A stretch of DNA of 64,000 bases from Microbulbifer sp. MI-G (GTDB lineage: Bacteria; Pseudomonadota; Gammaproteobacteria; Pseudomonadales; Cellvibrionaceae), in contig NZ_CP098023.1 in assembly GCF_030440425.1 (NCBI RefSeq), positions 1,291,501 to 1,355,500 of the forward strand. The letters are read 5' to 3'. This document shows positions 35,790 through 45,074 of this stretch, one piece after another. Position 1 is the first letter of the stretch; each line of letters starts with the position of its first letter. A model generated the notes under the pieces. That model worked only from the letters and a program-made list of their open reading frames with translations. It was not told the origin of the DNA and did not search any database. Both the position numbers and the translations under genes were made by a program.

Positions 35790-37064
35790 TTACTGCTTCC
35801 AGCAGGCTTCGGCGTAGGCGGCGGTGACCTTGCGGATGCGCGCTTTCACCAGCGCGTGCGGTTCGTTAGGGAGCCGGCCCTCGCGAATCTCCCGGTACTC
35901 CTCCGGGAAGTACTGGCTGGCCAGCGGCAGCGGAATCGGTTTGTCCGACAGGTTGTGGAGCAGCCGGGCGCTGGCTTGCTGTACTTCTTCGTCGGGCCAG
36001 TAATAGCGGATGCGGTCGCTGTAACTGTAGTTGCGGTATAGCGGCAACTGCTCCGCTGCCACTTTGTAGAAGGCCTGCCAGTATTTGGGCTGGTCCCGCA
36101 TGCGCTGTTCGCAGACATAGCGCAGGTTGGATTTCTGCGCGATGCCGGGCAGCTCCTCCTCGATATGACTGAGGGCAAACAGGGCTTCGCGCAGGGCGAA
36201 AGTCAGCTGGGGGCCCACTTTCAGTATTGCGAAGTGGTCGCGCACCAGTTGCCGGTAGCTCTGCAGGGTCTGGTAGTCGGTGGAGTGGGCCTCGAAGGCG
36301 ATGCCGCCCGCCTCTTCGGCCAGCGCCTTGAGCTTTTCCGCTTTGGCCGGCTGGTAGTCGATGACGGATGTGTGATCGAACTCCACCCCCGGCTGCACCA
36401 CAAGGCCGATCACGCGCTGCCACGCTTCCGTTAGCCCCAGCTTTTCAAAGGCGGCGCGGTGTAGCGCTATGGTGTTGCGCGCCTGGGACGGGGCCGTCAC
36501 TTCCAGCTCGGCAATCGCCTCTCTGGCGCCACCGGGCGGCGGCACTTCGGTGCCGATGATATAGACGATTTTGCTCTTGTTACCGCGGCGCTTGGCAGCC
36601 TCTTCGGCGACGCGGCACAGGTCGGCGGCGCGGGCGGCAATAATCTTGTCCGCCAGCGGTAGCCGGTCGTCGGCGCAGGGCATGCTGCAGTCCAGGTGAA
36701 TCTTGCTGAAGCCGGCGGCCACATAGGCGTCGATCAGGTCGCGGGCTTTCTGCATGGCCGTCTCGGCGGGCTCAGACTGCCAGCACACGGGCCCCAGGTG
36801 ATCGCCGCCGAGCAGTACCCGTGCAGAATCCAGCCCGACCCCGTCGGCCAGCGTGATCACATAGTCGAAGAAGTCCACCGGCCGCATGCCGGTATAGCCG
36901 CCGAACTGATTCACCTGGTTGGCGGTAGCCTCGATCAGCAGGGGTGTGCCGTCCGCCAGCGCCTGCTCCATGGCCGCCTCCAGCACCAGGCCGTGGGCGG
37001 AGCAGACGGAGTAGATGCCCCGCGGCTGTCCGCTGAGATTGGCGGTAATCAAATCTTGCAGCAT
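35790..37064 (-). CDS. agaZ: KbaZ/GatZ/AgaZ-family tagatose-bisphosphate aldolase subunit-like protein
   Basis: The 424-residue protein has the KbaZ/GatZ signatures: GIYSVCSAHGLVLEAAM, EATANQVNQFGGYTGM, LLGGDHLGPVCWQ, HLDCSMPCADD, VIGLVVQPGVEFDH and FEAHSTDYQT. In E. coli this subunit supports the catalytic class II aldolase KbaY/GatY, which is absent from this locus. Some stand-alone members of the family are sugar-phosphate C4-epimerases (reported for tagatose-6-phosphate in Agrobacterium), which could explain the missing kinase and aldolase here. The ATG at 37064 has AAGGGA upstream. It lies 34 bp after agaR. Confidence 0.88.
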   Translation of the reverse strand: MLQDLITANLSGQPRGIYSVCSAHGLVLEAAMEQALADGTPLLIEATANQVNQFGGYTGMRPVDFFDYVITLADGVGLDSARVLLGGDHLGPVCWQSEPAETAMQKARDLIDAYVAAGFSKIHLDCSMPCADDRLPLADKIIAARAADLCRVAEEAAKRRGNKSKIVYIIGTEVPPPGGAREAIAELEVTAPSQARNTIALHRAAFEKLGLTEAWQRVIGLVVQPGVEFDHTSVIDYQPAKAEKLKALAEEAGGIAFEAHSTDYQTLQSYRQLVRDHFAILKVGPQLTFALREALFALSHIEEELPGIAQKSNLRYVCEQRMRDQPKYWQAFYKVAAEQLPLYRNYSYSDRIRYYWPDEEVQQASARLLHNLSDKPIPLPLASQYFPEEYREIREGRLPNEPHALVKARIRKVTAAYAEACWKQ

Positions 37065-37088
37065 AGGAATCCCTTGTTGTTACTTTTT

Positions 37089-37102
37089 CTGAATGCATTC
37101 AG
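37089..37102. repeat. 14-bp palindrome at the agaR/agaZ junction
   Basis: CTGAATGCATTCAG reads the same on both strands and includes the agaR stop codon. It might be a protein-binding site or chance. Confidence 0.45.
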
Positions 37103-37869
37103 TCGACGATCACCACCTTCACACCGACCTCGGAGATCGCCTGGTGAAAGGTGTCGGGTATGCCGGCGTCGGTGATCAGTATGTCGATGTCGGCAAAATC
37201 GCAGATCTTGTGCACGCCGGAGCGGTTGAACTTGGAGGAGTCGGTGACCGCGATCACCTGGCGGGCCACCTTGCACATCAGCCGGTTCAGGTTGGCCTCG
37301 TACTCGAAGTGGGTGGTGATGCCGCCCTGGAAGTCGATGCCGTCGACTCCCAGGAATACCTTGTCGAAGTGGTAGCAGCGCAGCATTTCCTCGGCCGGGC
37401 GGCCGTAGAAGGAGAGGGACTTCTTGCGCAGGGTGCCGCCGGTCATCAGCACCTCTATCCCCTCGGCGTCGAGCAGCTGCTGGGCCACATTGAGGCCATT
37501 GGTCATGACCAGCAGGCGCTCGAAATCCCGCAGCTGCCGGGCTATTTCGGCGGTGGTGGTGCCCGAGTCCAGGATGATGGTGTCCTGCTCACGGATCTCC
37601 TTGACGGCGGTCGCGGCCAGCCGGCGCTTGATGTCCAGGTGCTCGGTGACCTTTTCCTGCACCGACAGCTCCTGGGTGACCCGATTGCTGGCCACGGCGC
37701 CGCCGTGGGTACGCACCAGCAGTCCCTTCTTGTGCAGGTAGTTGAGGTCGCCGCGGATGGTCACCGCAGAGACGCTGTACTTCTCTACCAGTTCCGAAAC
37801 CTGCACGCGCCCGGCATCGGCGGCAGTCTGGATGATGTCGTGTCTTCTCTCAATCGTGTTTGTGGGCAC
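37099..37869 (-). CDS. agaR: AgaR, DeoR-family repressor of GalNAc genes
   Basis: The 256-residue protein has an N-terminal DeoR helix-turn-helix (about 8-60, ERRHDIIQTAADAGRVQVSELV then VSAVTIRGDLNYL). A sugar-phosphate-sensing domain follows with the family DSGTTTAEIA and VFLGVDGIDFQGG. Such repressors release DNA on binding a pathway sugar-phosphate. The start is GTG at 37869 with AAAGAG upstream. It heads the reverse-strand operon and faces the divergent GH109 gene across a region with repeated CTTTC boxes. Confidence 0.9.
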   Translation of the reverse strand: MPTNTIERRHDIIQTAADAGRVQVSELVEKYSVSAVTIRGDLNYLHKKGLLVRTHGGAVASNRVTQELSVQEKVTEHLDIKRRLAATAVKEIREQDTIILDSGTTTAEIARQLRDFERLLVMTNGLNVAQQLLDAEGIEVLMTGGTLRKKSLSFYGRPAEEMLRCYHFDKVFLGVDGIDFQGGITTHFEYEANLNRLMCKVARQVIAVTDSSKFNRSGVHKICDFADIDILITDAGIPDTFHQAISEVGVKVVIVD

Positions 37870-37905
37870 GGCTCTTTCTCGCGGGGAATCTGTCGTTATT
37901 CTACG

Positions 37906-38034
37906 AAACTTTCGTTTTCTTTCAATAAAATTTTATTTTTTATATGCTTTCATTTTTTGAAAATATTTATTATTCAACAGGTTATATAAAAATTTAGGCG
38001 TCGAATTGATTTCTTCTGATCAAAAAGTGAAAGT
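37906..38034. promoter_or_regulatory. Divergent control region with AgaR-like operator boxes
   Basis: This AT-rich stretch contains CTTTCGTTTTCTTTC (37909-37923), CTTTCATTTTTTGAAA (37947-37962) and, on the other strand, a GAAAG box (38029-38033). The first resembles the E. coli AgaR consensus of repeated TTTC/TTT blocks. Its position between agaR and the GH109 gene suggests joint repression of both arms. The exact promoter elements were not resolved. Confidence 0.6.
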
Positions 38035-38128
38035 TTTCGAAGCATTTTTTAGTTGAACGATGGGTTTCGCTTGGTTATTGTCGGAAGCCTGCGAATTCCG
38101 ACTGTCTGGACAAAGGGTGAATATAAAA

Positions 38129-39505
38129 ATGAGTTCGATCGATCGTCGCAATTTCCTCAAAGCGAGCCTGGCAGCGGCCACCGCCGCGGCCACCGCCGGC
38201 TGCGCAACTACTACTGGTAGAGGGGTGATAGGCGGCTCCCCGCTGACCGGCCAGAAGTCGGTGATGGGGCTGGTGGTGCCGCCGATGGAGACAGTCCGGG
38301 TCGGCTTTATCGGTGTTGGCCAGCGCGGCGTCGGTGCGGTCAAGCACTTCTGCAATATCGACGGAGTCGAGATTAGGGGTATTTGTGATATCGATCAGCA
38401 GGTACTGGATCGCGCCGTCAATATAGTCACGGCCAGGGGAATGCCACGCCCGGCGGCCTACGGCAAGAATGCGTATGCCTACCGCGATCTGCTGGAACGC
38501 GACGATATCGATATGGTCATCATCTCCACCCCCTGGCGCTGGCACACGCCGATGGCAGTGGAAACCATGCTGGCCGGCAAGCACGCCATGGTGGAGGTAC
38601 CGGCGGCGCTGACCATCGATGAGGCCTGGCTACTGGTAGACACTGCCGAGCAGACCCAGAAGAACTGCATGATGCTGGAGAATGTCTGCTACGGCCGCGA
38701 CGAACTGATGGCCCTGAATATGGTGCGCAAGGGCCTGCTCGGAGATCTGCTGCACGGCGAGGCCGCCTATATCCACGAACTGCGCTGGCAGATGAAGGAG
38801 GTCGACCGCAAGACCGGTTCCTGGCGCACCCGCTGGCACGCGCTGCGCGACGCCAACCTATATCCGACCCACGGCCTGGGGCCCATCGCCCAATACATGA
38901 ACATCAACCGCGGCGACCGCTTCGATTACATGAACTCCATGAGCAGCCCGGCGCTGGGGCGCGCCGCCTATGCCGAGCGCGAGTTTCCCGCGGATCACCA
39001 GCGCAACCGGCTCAACTATATCGCCGGTGACATCAATACCAGTCTGATCAAGACGGTGAAGGGCAGGACCATTATGGTCCAGCACGACACCACCACGCCG
39101 CGACCCTACAGCCGCCACAACCATATCCAGGGTGCCAACGGCGTCTTTGCCGGCTTCCCCAACCGCATCGCTCTGGAGAAGGGCGGTCGTAAGAGTTTCC
39201 ACGAGTGGGACTACGACATGGATTACTGGTATGAGCGCTACGATCACCCACTGTGGCGCCGTATGGGTGAGGTGGCTGAGCGCAACGGCGGCCACGGCGG
39301 CATGGACTTCCTGATGTTCTGGCGATTGGTCTATTGCCTGCGCAACGGCCTGCCCCTGGACCAGGATGTCTACGATGCGGCCGCCTGGTCCGCGGTGACC
39401 CCGCTGTCCGAGGCCTCAGTGAAAAACCGCGGCGACAGCGTGGACTTCCCGGACTTTACCCGCGGCGCCTGGAAAACGGCAATACCCTTGGGCGTCGTCA
39501 GCTGA
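38129..39505 (+). CDS. Tat-exported GH109 alpha-N-acetylgalactosaminidase
   Basis: GH109 enzymes cleave terminal alpha-GalNAc using a bound NAD+. The 458-residue protein starts with a twin-arginine signal (DRRNFLK) ending in a possible lipobox (ATAGC), so it is exported folded with its cofactor and may be lipid-anchored. An NAD-binding loop ([16 protein letters not shown]) follows. The family's [26 protein letters not shown] and [14 protein letters not shown] are all present. The length fits characterised GH109 enzymes (about 440-460). The ATG at 38129 is chosen for the Tat signal and the upstream GGTGA. It is divergent from agaR and upstream of the TonB receptor. Confidence 0.92.
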   Translation: MSSIDRRNFLKASLAAATAAATAGCATTTGRGVIGGSPLTGQKSVMGLVVPPMETVRVGFIGVGQRGVGAVKHFCNIDGVEIRGICDIDQQVLDRAVNIVTARGMPRPAAYGKNAYAYRDLLERDDIDMVIISTPWRWHTPMAVETMLAGKHAMVEVPAALTIDEAWLLVDTAEQTQKNCMMLENVCYGRDELMALNMVRKGLLGDLLHGEAAYIHELRWQMKEVDRKTGSWRTRWHALRDANLYPTHGLGPIAQYMNINRGDRFDYMNSMSSPALGRAAYAEREFPADHQRNRLNYIAGDINTSLIKTVKGRTIMVQHDTTTPRPYSRHNHIQGANGVFAGFPNRIALEKGGRKSFHEWDYDMDYWYERYDHPLWRRMGEVAERNGGHGGMDFLMFWRLVYCLRNGLPLDQDVYDAAAWSAVTPLSEASVKNRGDSVDFPDFTRGAWKTAIPLGVVS

Positions 39506-39601
39506 CCGCGGCGGGCCCCGCGCCCGCTCGATGCATCAGCTCGTATAAGCCCGCCGAGTTTCCAAACCATTCATAAAACTATAAATAAGGGAAGGTGAAC
39601 C

Positions 39602-42439
39602 ATGATTAAAAGTAAAAAGCACGTCCTCAGCCTGGCAATCGGCGCTCTGGGCTTGGCATCGCAGGGTATGGCGCAGGAGGCGGAAGCGGAGCGGACAACC
39701 GACGACCTGAAGCCGGAATCGGAAGAGGTGGTGGAAGAGGTGGTGGAAGAGGTGGAGGTCTACGGTATCCGCAGCAGCATCAAATCGTCGCTGGATATCA
39801 AGAAAAACTCGGTCAATGTGGTGGACGCCATTATGGCCGAGGATATCGGCAAGTTCCCGGACCAGAATATCGCCGAGGCGCTGCAGCGCATGAGCGGCGT
39901 CACTATCACCCGCAATGCCGGCGAGGGGCAGAATATCACCGTGCGCGGCCTGGGCGGCGACTACAACGTGACTACCATCAACGGCCGCCGCATGGCCTCC
40001 GAGCACAGCAGCCGCGATTTCAACTACGACCTGATTGCCGCTGAACTCTTGAAAGGTGTCGAGGTATACAAATCGCCGGTGGCCAAAACCCAGGAGGGCG
40101 GCATCGGTTCGGTGGTCAATATCCAGACCCGGCGCCCGCTGGATTTCTCCGGCCTGACCGTGTCTGGGTCGGTCAAGGGCATCTACGAGGATCGCACCGA
40201 GGAGATGAATCCCCAGGCTTCCTTCCTGGTCAGCAACACCTTTGCCGATGGCACCTTCGGCGCGCTGCTGACCGCGGTCTACTCGGAGCGCACATTGCGC
40301 ACTGACGCCTACCAGGGCCAGGGTTTCTACAACCGGGGCAACGAGGACTCGATCACCGTGCGCCAGGATGTGGACGGCAACGGCGAATTCGATCCGGCGG
40401 TGGACAACGAATACGGCTCCATCATTCCCGGCTATGTGCGCTACACCAACTGGCAGGATACCCGCGAGCGGATCGGTGCCAGCCTGGCATTGCAGTGGCA
40501 ACCGCGGGGCGATGTCGAAGTGAATTTCGACAGCATCTACTCCGCCTACGACACCAACGGCGAGCAGTACGAAATCTCCTTCGTCACCTATGACGAGGAC
40601 TGGACGCCGGGCATTCCCAATGTCACCGACCTGGGCTTCGATGAGGATGGCCTGGTTAATGCGCTGACCCTGAGCGACGGCGCCATGGCCGAGCTGCTGA
40701 ACACCTCGCTCCCGCGCAAGACCGAAACCTTCCAGGTCGGAAACAATGTGGCCTGGCATGTCCGCGACAACCTGACCCTGGCCGTGGACGTCTCCCACTC
40801 TGAATCGGAGAATACCAACAACGGCGACAACCGCTATGTAGTCGCGCGTGGCTTCGTGGACGAGATCCGCATCGACCAGTCCGGCGGCAACCTGCTGCCG
40901 GATATCACCATGACCCCGGCCCTGTCTCACAACTCTCCGTTCGGTGCCCACTACAGCTACAACTACGGCAACGAGATCCGGGACAAGGTGACCGAGTTGA
41001 AGTTCGACGGCGACTGGGCGCCGCTGGACTCCATCGTCTCCTCGGTGCAGTTCGGGATCAACTATGGCGACCAGGCCAAGGAACGGGATTCTTACAGTTC
41101 AGTCAATGCATCCATCTTCAGCAATGCCGGCGAGCAGTTCGAAAACTACCCGCAGTATTTTCCGGATATGTCAGCGGCGGAGAATATTGCGGGCTTCGAT
41201 CTGTTCCGCCTGCCGGCGAATGTTCTGGTGGCCCCGCGTTTCGACAATTTCCTCGACGGTGAAGCTGGCTCTCACCCGGCGCCCTGGGCCAGCTTCGATT
41301 ACGACAAACTGTTCGCCTTCTATGAGTCGATCAGCGCCGATGCCGCCAATGATCTAGTCAAAGCCCAGTTCCGCCCCAACGATTCCTTCACCGTGGGCGA
41401 GTCCACCCTTGCGGCCTATGTGCAGGCCGATCTGCAGAGCGAGCTGTTGCAGCGGCCCTTCACCCTGAACCTGGGACTGCGGGCCATAGAGACCACAGTG
41501 ACCAGCTCCGGCTACTCGCTGGACGTGGACGCGGTGCGCTTCGAGGCGGGGGATGAACCCGGCGAGCTGCAGTATGTCGGTGATGAGTCAGATTACCAGC
41601 GCCAGATGGATTTCGAGGATTCCTACACGGATGTGCTGCCGAGCCTGAACTTCAAGTGGAACCTGCGCGATGACCTGATCTACCGTTTCAGCGCGGCCAA
41701 GGTGATCACCCGGCCGCAGATAGATTCCCTCACGGCCTACAGCTACCTGAACCTGCGCGAGTTCGAGCTGCACAGGTCCAACCCCGGGCTGGAGCCGATG
41801 CGCGCGAGCCAGTTTGATACCGGTCTCGAGTGGTATTTCTCCGACTACGGTGCGGTGACCGGTACCTTCTTCCTCAAGGATATCGAGTCCTTTATCGAGT
41901 CGGGACGCAACGGCACACGCATCATCGACGGCCGCAACTTCTCTGTCTACAGCGCTATTAACGGAGAAGAGGGCGCGGAGATACGCGGTACCGAGCTGGC
42001 TTATCAACAGTCCTTCGCCGGCATTCTGCCGGGTGTTTTCGGTGGCCTCGGCATACAGTTGAACTACACATATGTGGACAGCGAGTACGATGACCGCGAG
42101 CGCCGCGCCGCGGGCCTGCCTTTCCGGGGCATGCCGAAAAACTCCTACAACGCGGTACTTTACTACGAGGGCGACGCCCTCCAGGCGCGGCTGGCCTACA
42201 ACTGGCGCGGCAAGGTGATGACCAATCCCGAAGACTGGGGTGGCCCCAGCTGGGATGCGGACTACGGCCAGTTCGACTTTAGCGCTGACTATGACTGGAC
42301 GGACAGCATTAATGTGAGTCTCAGCGTGAACAACATCACCAACGAGCGCAACTGGGGCTACATACTGCGCCCAGATCAGGTCAGCCACCTGGCGCGCTAC
42401 GGGCGTCTGGTCAACCTGGGTGTAAGTGCTAATTTCTGA
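39602..42439 (+). CDS. TonB-dependent outer-membrane receptor, likely for GalNAc-containing glycans
   Basis: The 945-residue protein has a signal peptide (about 1-24) and an acidic linker of repeated EEVV. The plug begins YGIRSSIKSSLDIKKNS, VVDAIMAEDIGKFPDQNIAEALQRMSGV, the hallmark of the Xanthomonas/Caulobacter-type TonB receptors that import oligosaccharides. The barrel ends with an aromatic C-terminus (VSANF). It would bring released GalNAc or oligosaccharides across the outer membrane with TonB/ExbBD energy. The substrate is inferred from neighbours. An AAGGGAAGG lies upstream of the ATG. Confidence 0.93.
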   Translation: MIKSKKHVLSLAIGALGLASQGMAQEAEAERTTDDLKPESEEVVEEVVEEVEVYGIRSSIKSSLDIKKNSVNVVDAIMAEDIGKFPDQNIAEALQRMSGVTITRNAGEGQNITVRGLGGDYNVTTINGRRMASEHSSRDFNYDLIAAELLKGVEVYKSPVAKTQEGGIGSVVNIQTRRPLDFSGLTVSGSVKGIYEDRTEEMNPQASFLVSNTFADGTFGALLTAVYSERTLRTDAYQGQGFYNRGNEDSITVRQDVDGNGEFDPAVDNEYGSIIPGYVRYTNWQDTRERIGASLALQWQPRGDVEVNFDSIYSAYDTNGEQYEISFVTYDEDWTPGIPNVTDLGFDEDGLVNALTLSDGAMAELLNTSLPRKTETFQVGNNVAWHVRDNLTLAVDVSHSESENTNNGDNRYVVARGFVDEIRIDQSGGNLLPDITMTPALSHNSPFGAHYSYNYGNEIRDKVTELKFDGDWAPLDSIVSSVQFGINYGDQAKERDSYSSVNASIFSNAGEQFENYPQYFPDMSAAENIAGFDLFRLPANVLVAPRFDNFLDGEAGSHPAPWASFDYDKLFAFYESISADAANDLVKAQFRPNDSFTVGESTLAAYVQADLQSELLQRPFTLNLGLRAIETTVTSSGYSLDVDAVRFEAGDEPGELQYVGDESDYQRQMDFEDSYTDVLPSLNFKWNLRDDLIYRFSAAKVITRPQIDSLTAYSYLNLREFELHRSNPGLEPMRASQFDTGLEWYFSDYGAVTGTFFLKDIESFIESGRNGTRIIDGRNFSVYSAINGEEGAEIRGTELAYQQSFAGILPGVFGGLGIQLNYTYVDSEYDDRERRAAGLPFRGMPKNSYNAVLYYEGDALQARLAYNWRGKVMTNPEDWGGPSWDADYGQFDFSADYDWTDSINVSLSVNNITNERNWGYILRPDQVSHLARYGRLVNLGVSANF

Positions 42440-42470
42440 TTCACATCCCGGGCCGCCGGGACTATCAGAA

Positions 42471-42493
42471 GCCCCTTGAAATGGGGCATTTTC
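42471..42493 (+). terminator. Terminator-like hairpin after the TonB receptor gene
   Basis: GCCCC and GGGGC form a 5-bp stem with a 7-base loop, followed by ATTTTC, 31 bp after the receptor stop. It is modest but well placed. Confidence 0.55.
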
Positions 42494-42538
42494 GTCCCCT
42501 GCGCCCGTAAGGGAGGCCCGGGCGCCCCTGCTACTGCT

Positions 42539-42620
42539 GGAAGTTTGCGTGACACGCTGTGATACATCCGTGTACGCTATCCACGGCCATCCGTGGCCGT
42601 GAAATATGCCGCAAACTTCC
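42539..42620. repeat. Nested inverted repeats before the sugar permease gene
   Basis: An outer 11-bp perfect inverted repeat (GGAAGTTTGCG at 42539-42549, CGCAAACTTCC at 42610-42620) encloses an inner hairpin, CACGGCC with GGCCGTG. It lies in the 268-bp gap between the receptor and permease genes and could be a REP-like element or a processing/attenuation site. Confidence 0.75.
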
Positions 42621-42707
42621 CGCCGTCATCAGGGCCTTCGCGTCCGGCTCTTGTATGCTTTTCCGGCAGCCGGGATTGGTTACAAAAAAATATAGGCGGG
42701 AGCGCCA

Positions 42708-44033
42708 ATGAGTACCCCTGTTTCTCTCGAAAATATCTCCAGCGAGTCGAAGGACAGCCTCCTGCCGATGGCGATTATCGGCCTGCTGTTCTTTATCTTC
42801 GGCTTTGTCACCTGGCTGAATGGTTCGCTGATTCCATTCCTGAAAATTCTCTGCGACCTGAACGATTTCCAGGCGCTCCTCGTGACCTTTGTCTTTTATA
42901 TCGCCTACACCGTTATGGCGCTGCCCATGTCCTTTATCTTGCGCCGCACCGGCTACCGTGACGGCATGGCCATAGGTCTCGTCATCATGGCGGTGGCGGC
43001 GCTGGTGTTTATTCCCGCAGCGCAGACCGGCAATTACGCGATTTTCCTGCTGGGTCTGTTCGGCCTGGGGGCTGGCCTGACGATACTGCAGACTGCGGCA
43101 AACCCCTATGTGGTGAAAGTTGGTCCGGTGGAGAGTGCGGCTACCCGCATTGCCGTGATGGGAATTATCAACAAGAGTGCCGGCGTGCTGGCGCCGTTGG
43201 TATTTACCGCCCTGGTATTGTCTGGCCTTACGGAATTCAATGCTGAGGCGGTCGCGCAACTGGCGGAAGTCGATCGCAGGGTAAAAATGGAAGAGGTGGC
43301 CAACCGACTGGTGGTGCCCTATACCGCCATGGCGGTACTGCTGTTTCTGCTGGTGGGGCTGGTGAAATTTTCCCGGTTGCCGGATATCGGGGACGAAGCG
43401 CCGGTGGACGGAAAACCCAAGTCCGGGATTTGGCAGTTTCCGCAGCTGGTGTTGGGCGCCCTGGCGGTGTTTGCCTACATGGGCGTCGAGGTGATTGCCG
43501 GCGATACCATCGGCCTCTATGGCGAGCGGCTTGGGCTGGCCAACTTTGCGTCGCTGACCTCCTACACCATGGCGTTTATGGTGGTGGGCTACCTGGTTGG
43601 TGTCTTCGCCATTCCGCGCTTTATCAGCCAACAGCAGGCTCTGCTGGGCTCGGCGATTGCCGGTGGTTTCTGCGTCATCGGTGTGCTTTTCGGTTCCGCG
43701 GAGAGTTCGGCGATTGCCGGCGCCTTGTGGGGCTGGACCGCTATTCCGGTGGTGCCCGATACGGTAACTTTTGTCGCACTGATGGGGCTGGCCCACGCGC
43801 TGGTGTGGCCGACGATATGGCCGCTCGCCCTGGATGGCCTGGGCAGATTTACCGCCCAGGGCTCTGCCTTGCTGATTATGGGCATCGCCGGCGGCGCAGT
43901 GATACCTTTGGCCTTTGGTCGGATTGCCGAGGCCGGCGGCGGCATAGTGAATGCTTACTGGATAGCGCTGCCCTGCTACCTTTTTATCCTGTTTTACGCC
44001 GTTAAGGGATGCAGGCTGCGCAGTTGGACGTGA
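42708..44033 (+). CDS. agaP: MFS sugar:H+ symporter (FucP/NagP type), probable GalNAc permease
   Basis: The 441-residue protein has about twelve membrane helices and the fucose/glucose-galactose/GlcNAc permease features: FFIFGFVTWLNGSLIPFLKI, FVFYIAYTVMALPMSFILRRTGYRDGM, GLGAGLTILQTAANPYVVKVGP. It would take GalNAc through the inner membrane unphosphorylated, consistent with a dedicated ROK kinase and no phosphotransferase system here. GlcNAc permeases (NagP) belong to the same group, so specificity rests on context. A GGCGGGAG lies upstream of the ATG. Confidence 0.86.
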   Translation: MSTPVSLENISSESKDSLLPMAIIGLLFFIFGFVTWLNGSLIPFLKILCDLNDFQALLVTFVFYIAYTVMALPMSFILRRTGYRDGMAIGLVIMAVAALVFIPAAQTGNYAIFLLGLFGLGAGLTILQTAANPYVVKVGPVESAATRIAVMGIINKSAGVLAPLVFTALVLSGLTEFNAEAVAQLAEVDRRVKMEEVANRLVVPYTAMAVLLFLLVGLVKFSRLPDIGDEAPVDGKPKSGIWQFPQLVLGALAVFAYMGVEVIAGDTIGLYGERLGLANFASLTSYTMAFMVVGYLVGVFAIPRFISQQQALLGSAIAGGFCVIGVLFGSAESSAIAGALWGWTAIPVVPDTVTFVALMGLAHALVWPTIWPLALDGLGRFTAQGSALLIMGIAGGAVIPLAFGRIAEAGGGIVNAYWIALPCYLFILFYAVKGCRLRSWT

Positions 44034-44267
44034 CCTCTCAACAGTACCGAGTTCCCTGTAACTTATTGCTTTTAAAGGTTTTTTTAGTTTTGAGCATTTT
44101 TGGAAAAACCTTATAAATCAATAGGTTGGAGTGTTCTCCCCAAGAGCTTGGTACTCTCAAGTATTTTGGTAGGAATTATTCGTATCGCTAAACTATAGGC
44201 ATTCCGCCATCCGCATTGACCCATCTTTGGAAAATAAGACGCTACCACCACCATAGGTATTAACTAG

Positions 44268-45074
44268 GGCCTGTCTACACAAAGTTTGTTACGATTTGCG
44301 CTTATGGGAATTACAAAAGTGCAATTCGAAGTTATTGAACACCTTTTGCCTGTATAGCGTGGTAACGTCAAAATACCGAATATAGGAGTCATTAATGCCA
44401 TTTTTTACATAGCTGAGCATGGCTGCAAGTGGCGAGGTCTCCCGGAACGGTTTGGCAAGTGGTATAGCATCTACAAGAGCTAATCGCTGGGCTAAAAAGG
44501 TGTTTTGGACTATGTTTTTGCAGTACTACGGGAGGTGGACGTTATCAATATTCAGGTTGATCAGGTGTCTCTGGATAGCACGATTGTTAAGGTCCACCCA
44601 GACGGCACAGATGCATTAAAAAACGCTCCTCAAGCCATCGGAAAATCAAGAGGCGGATGGACAACTAAAATTCACATGGTAGCCGCGGATGACAGGACCG
44701 CGGTGACATTCTCTCTGTCTCCCGGTCAATCTGGTGATGCGATGCGCCAGAGGTAGAAGCTTGCTGAAAACGTTGGAGAATAACGGCTGGGGAAGTATTA
44801 GCGTCATCACGGATAAAGCTTAGGAGGGAGATGAAACCCGACAGCTTGTACTGGATTTTGGTATGACTCCGGTTGTCCCTCCTAAGGTAAGTCGACTGGC
44901 ACCGTGGGAATATGACCGTGAAATGTACAAAAAAAGAAATGAATTTGAGTACTTGTTCCGTCAATTAAAGGGATTTCGAAGGATATTCAGCTGTTTTGAC
45001 AAGTTGGATGTGATTTTTCGTTTTTTCATCAGCTTTTCATTGATTGCAGATAGGTTGAATTGTGTAGACAGGCC
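44268..45074 (+). mobile_element. Decayed IS5-family copy with intact ends
   Basis: An 807-bp element has perfect 15-bp inverted repeats, GGCCTGTCTACACAA at 44268-44282 and its complement at 45060-45074, and CTAG on both sides. Layout and size match the intact element at 17838, but the end sequences differ at several positions, so it is a related rather than identical IS. Its transposase is broken. The flanks (44034-44267 and 45079-45273) hold no recognisable genes. Confidence 0.9.

Noticed and set aside
39536..40951. Long reverse frame (471 codons) opposite the TonB receptor
   Set aside because: A shadow of GC-rich codon usage. The forward receptor is unmistakable and the reverse product has no domain.
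42531..43796. Long reverse frame (421 codons) opposite the permease
   Set aside because: Shadow frame, rich in His/Gln/Arg with no family resemblance; the forward MFS protein is clear.
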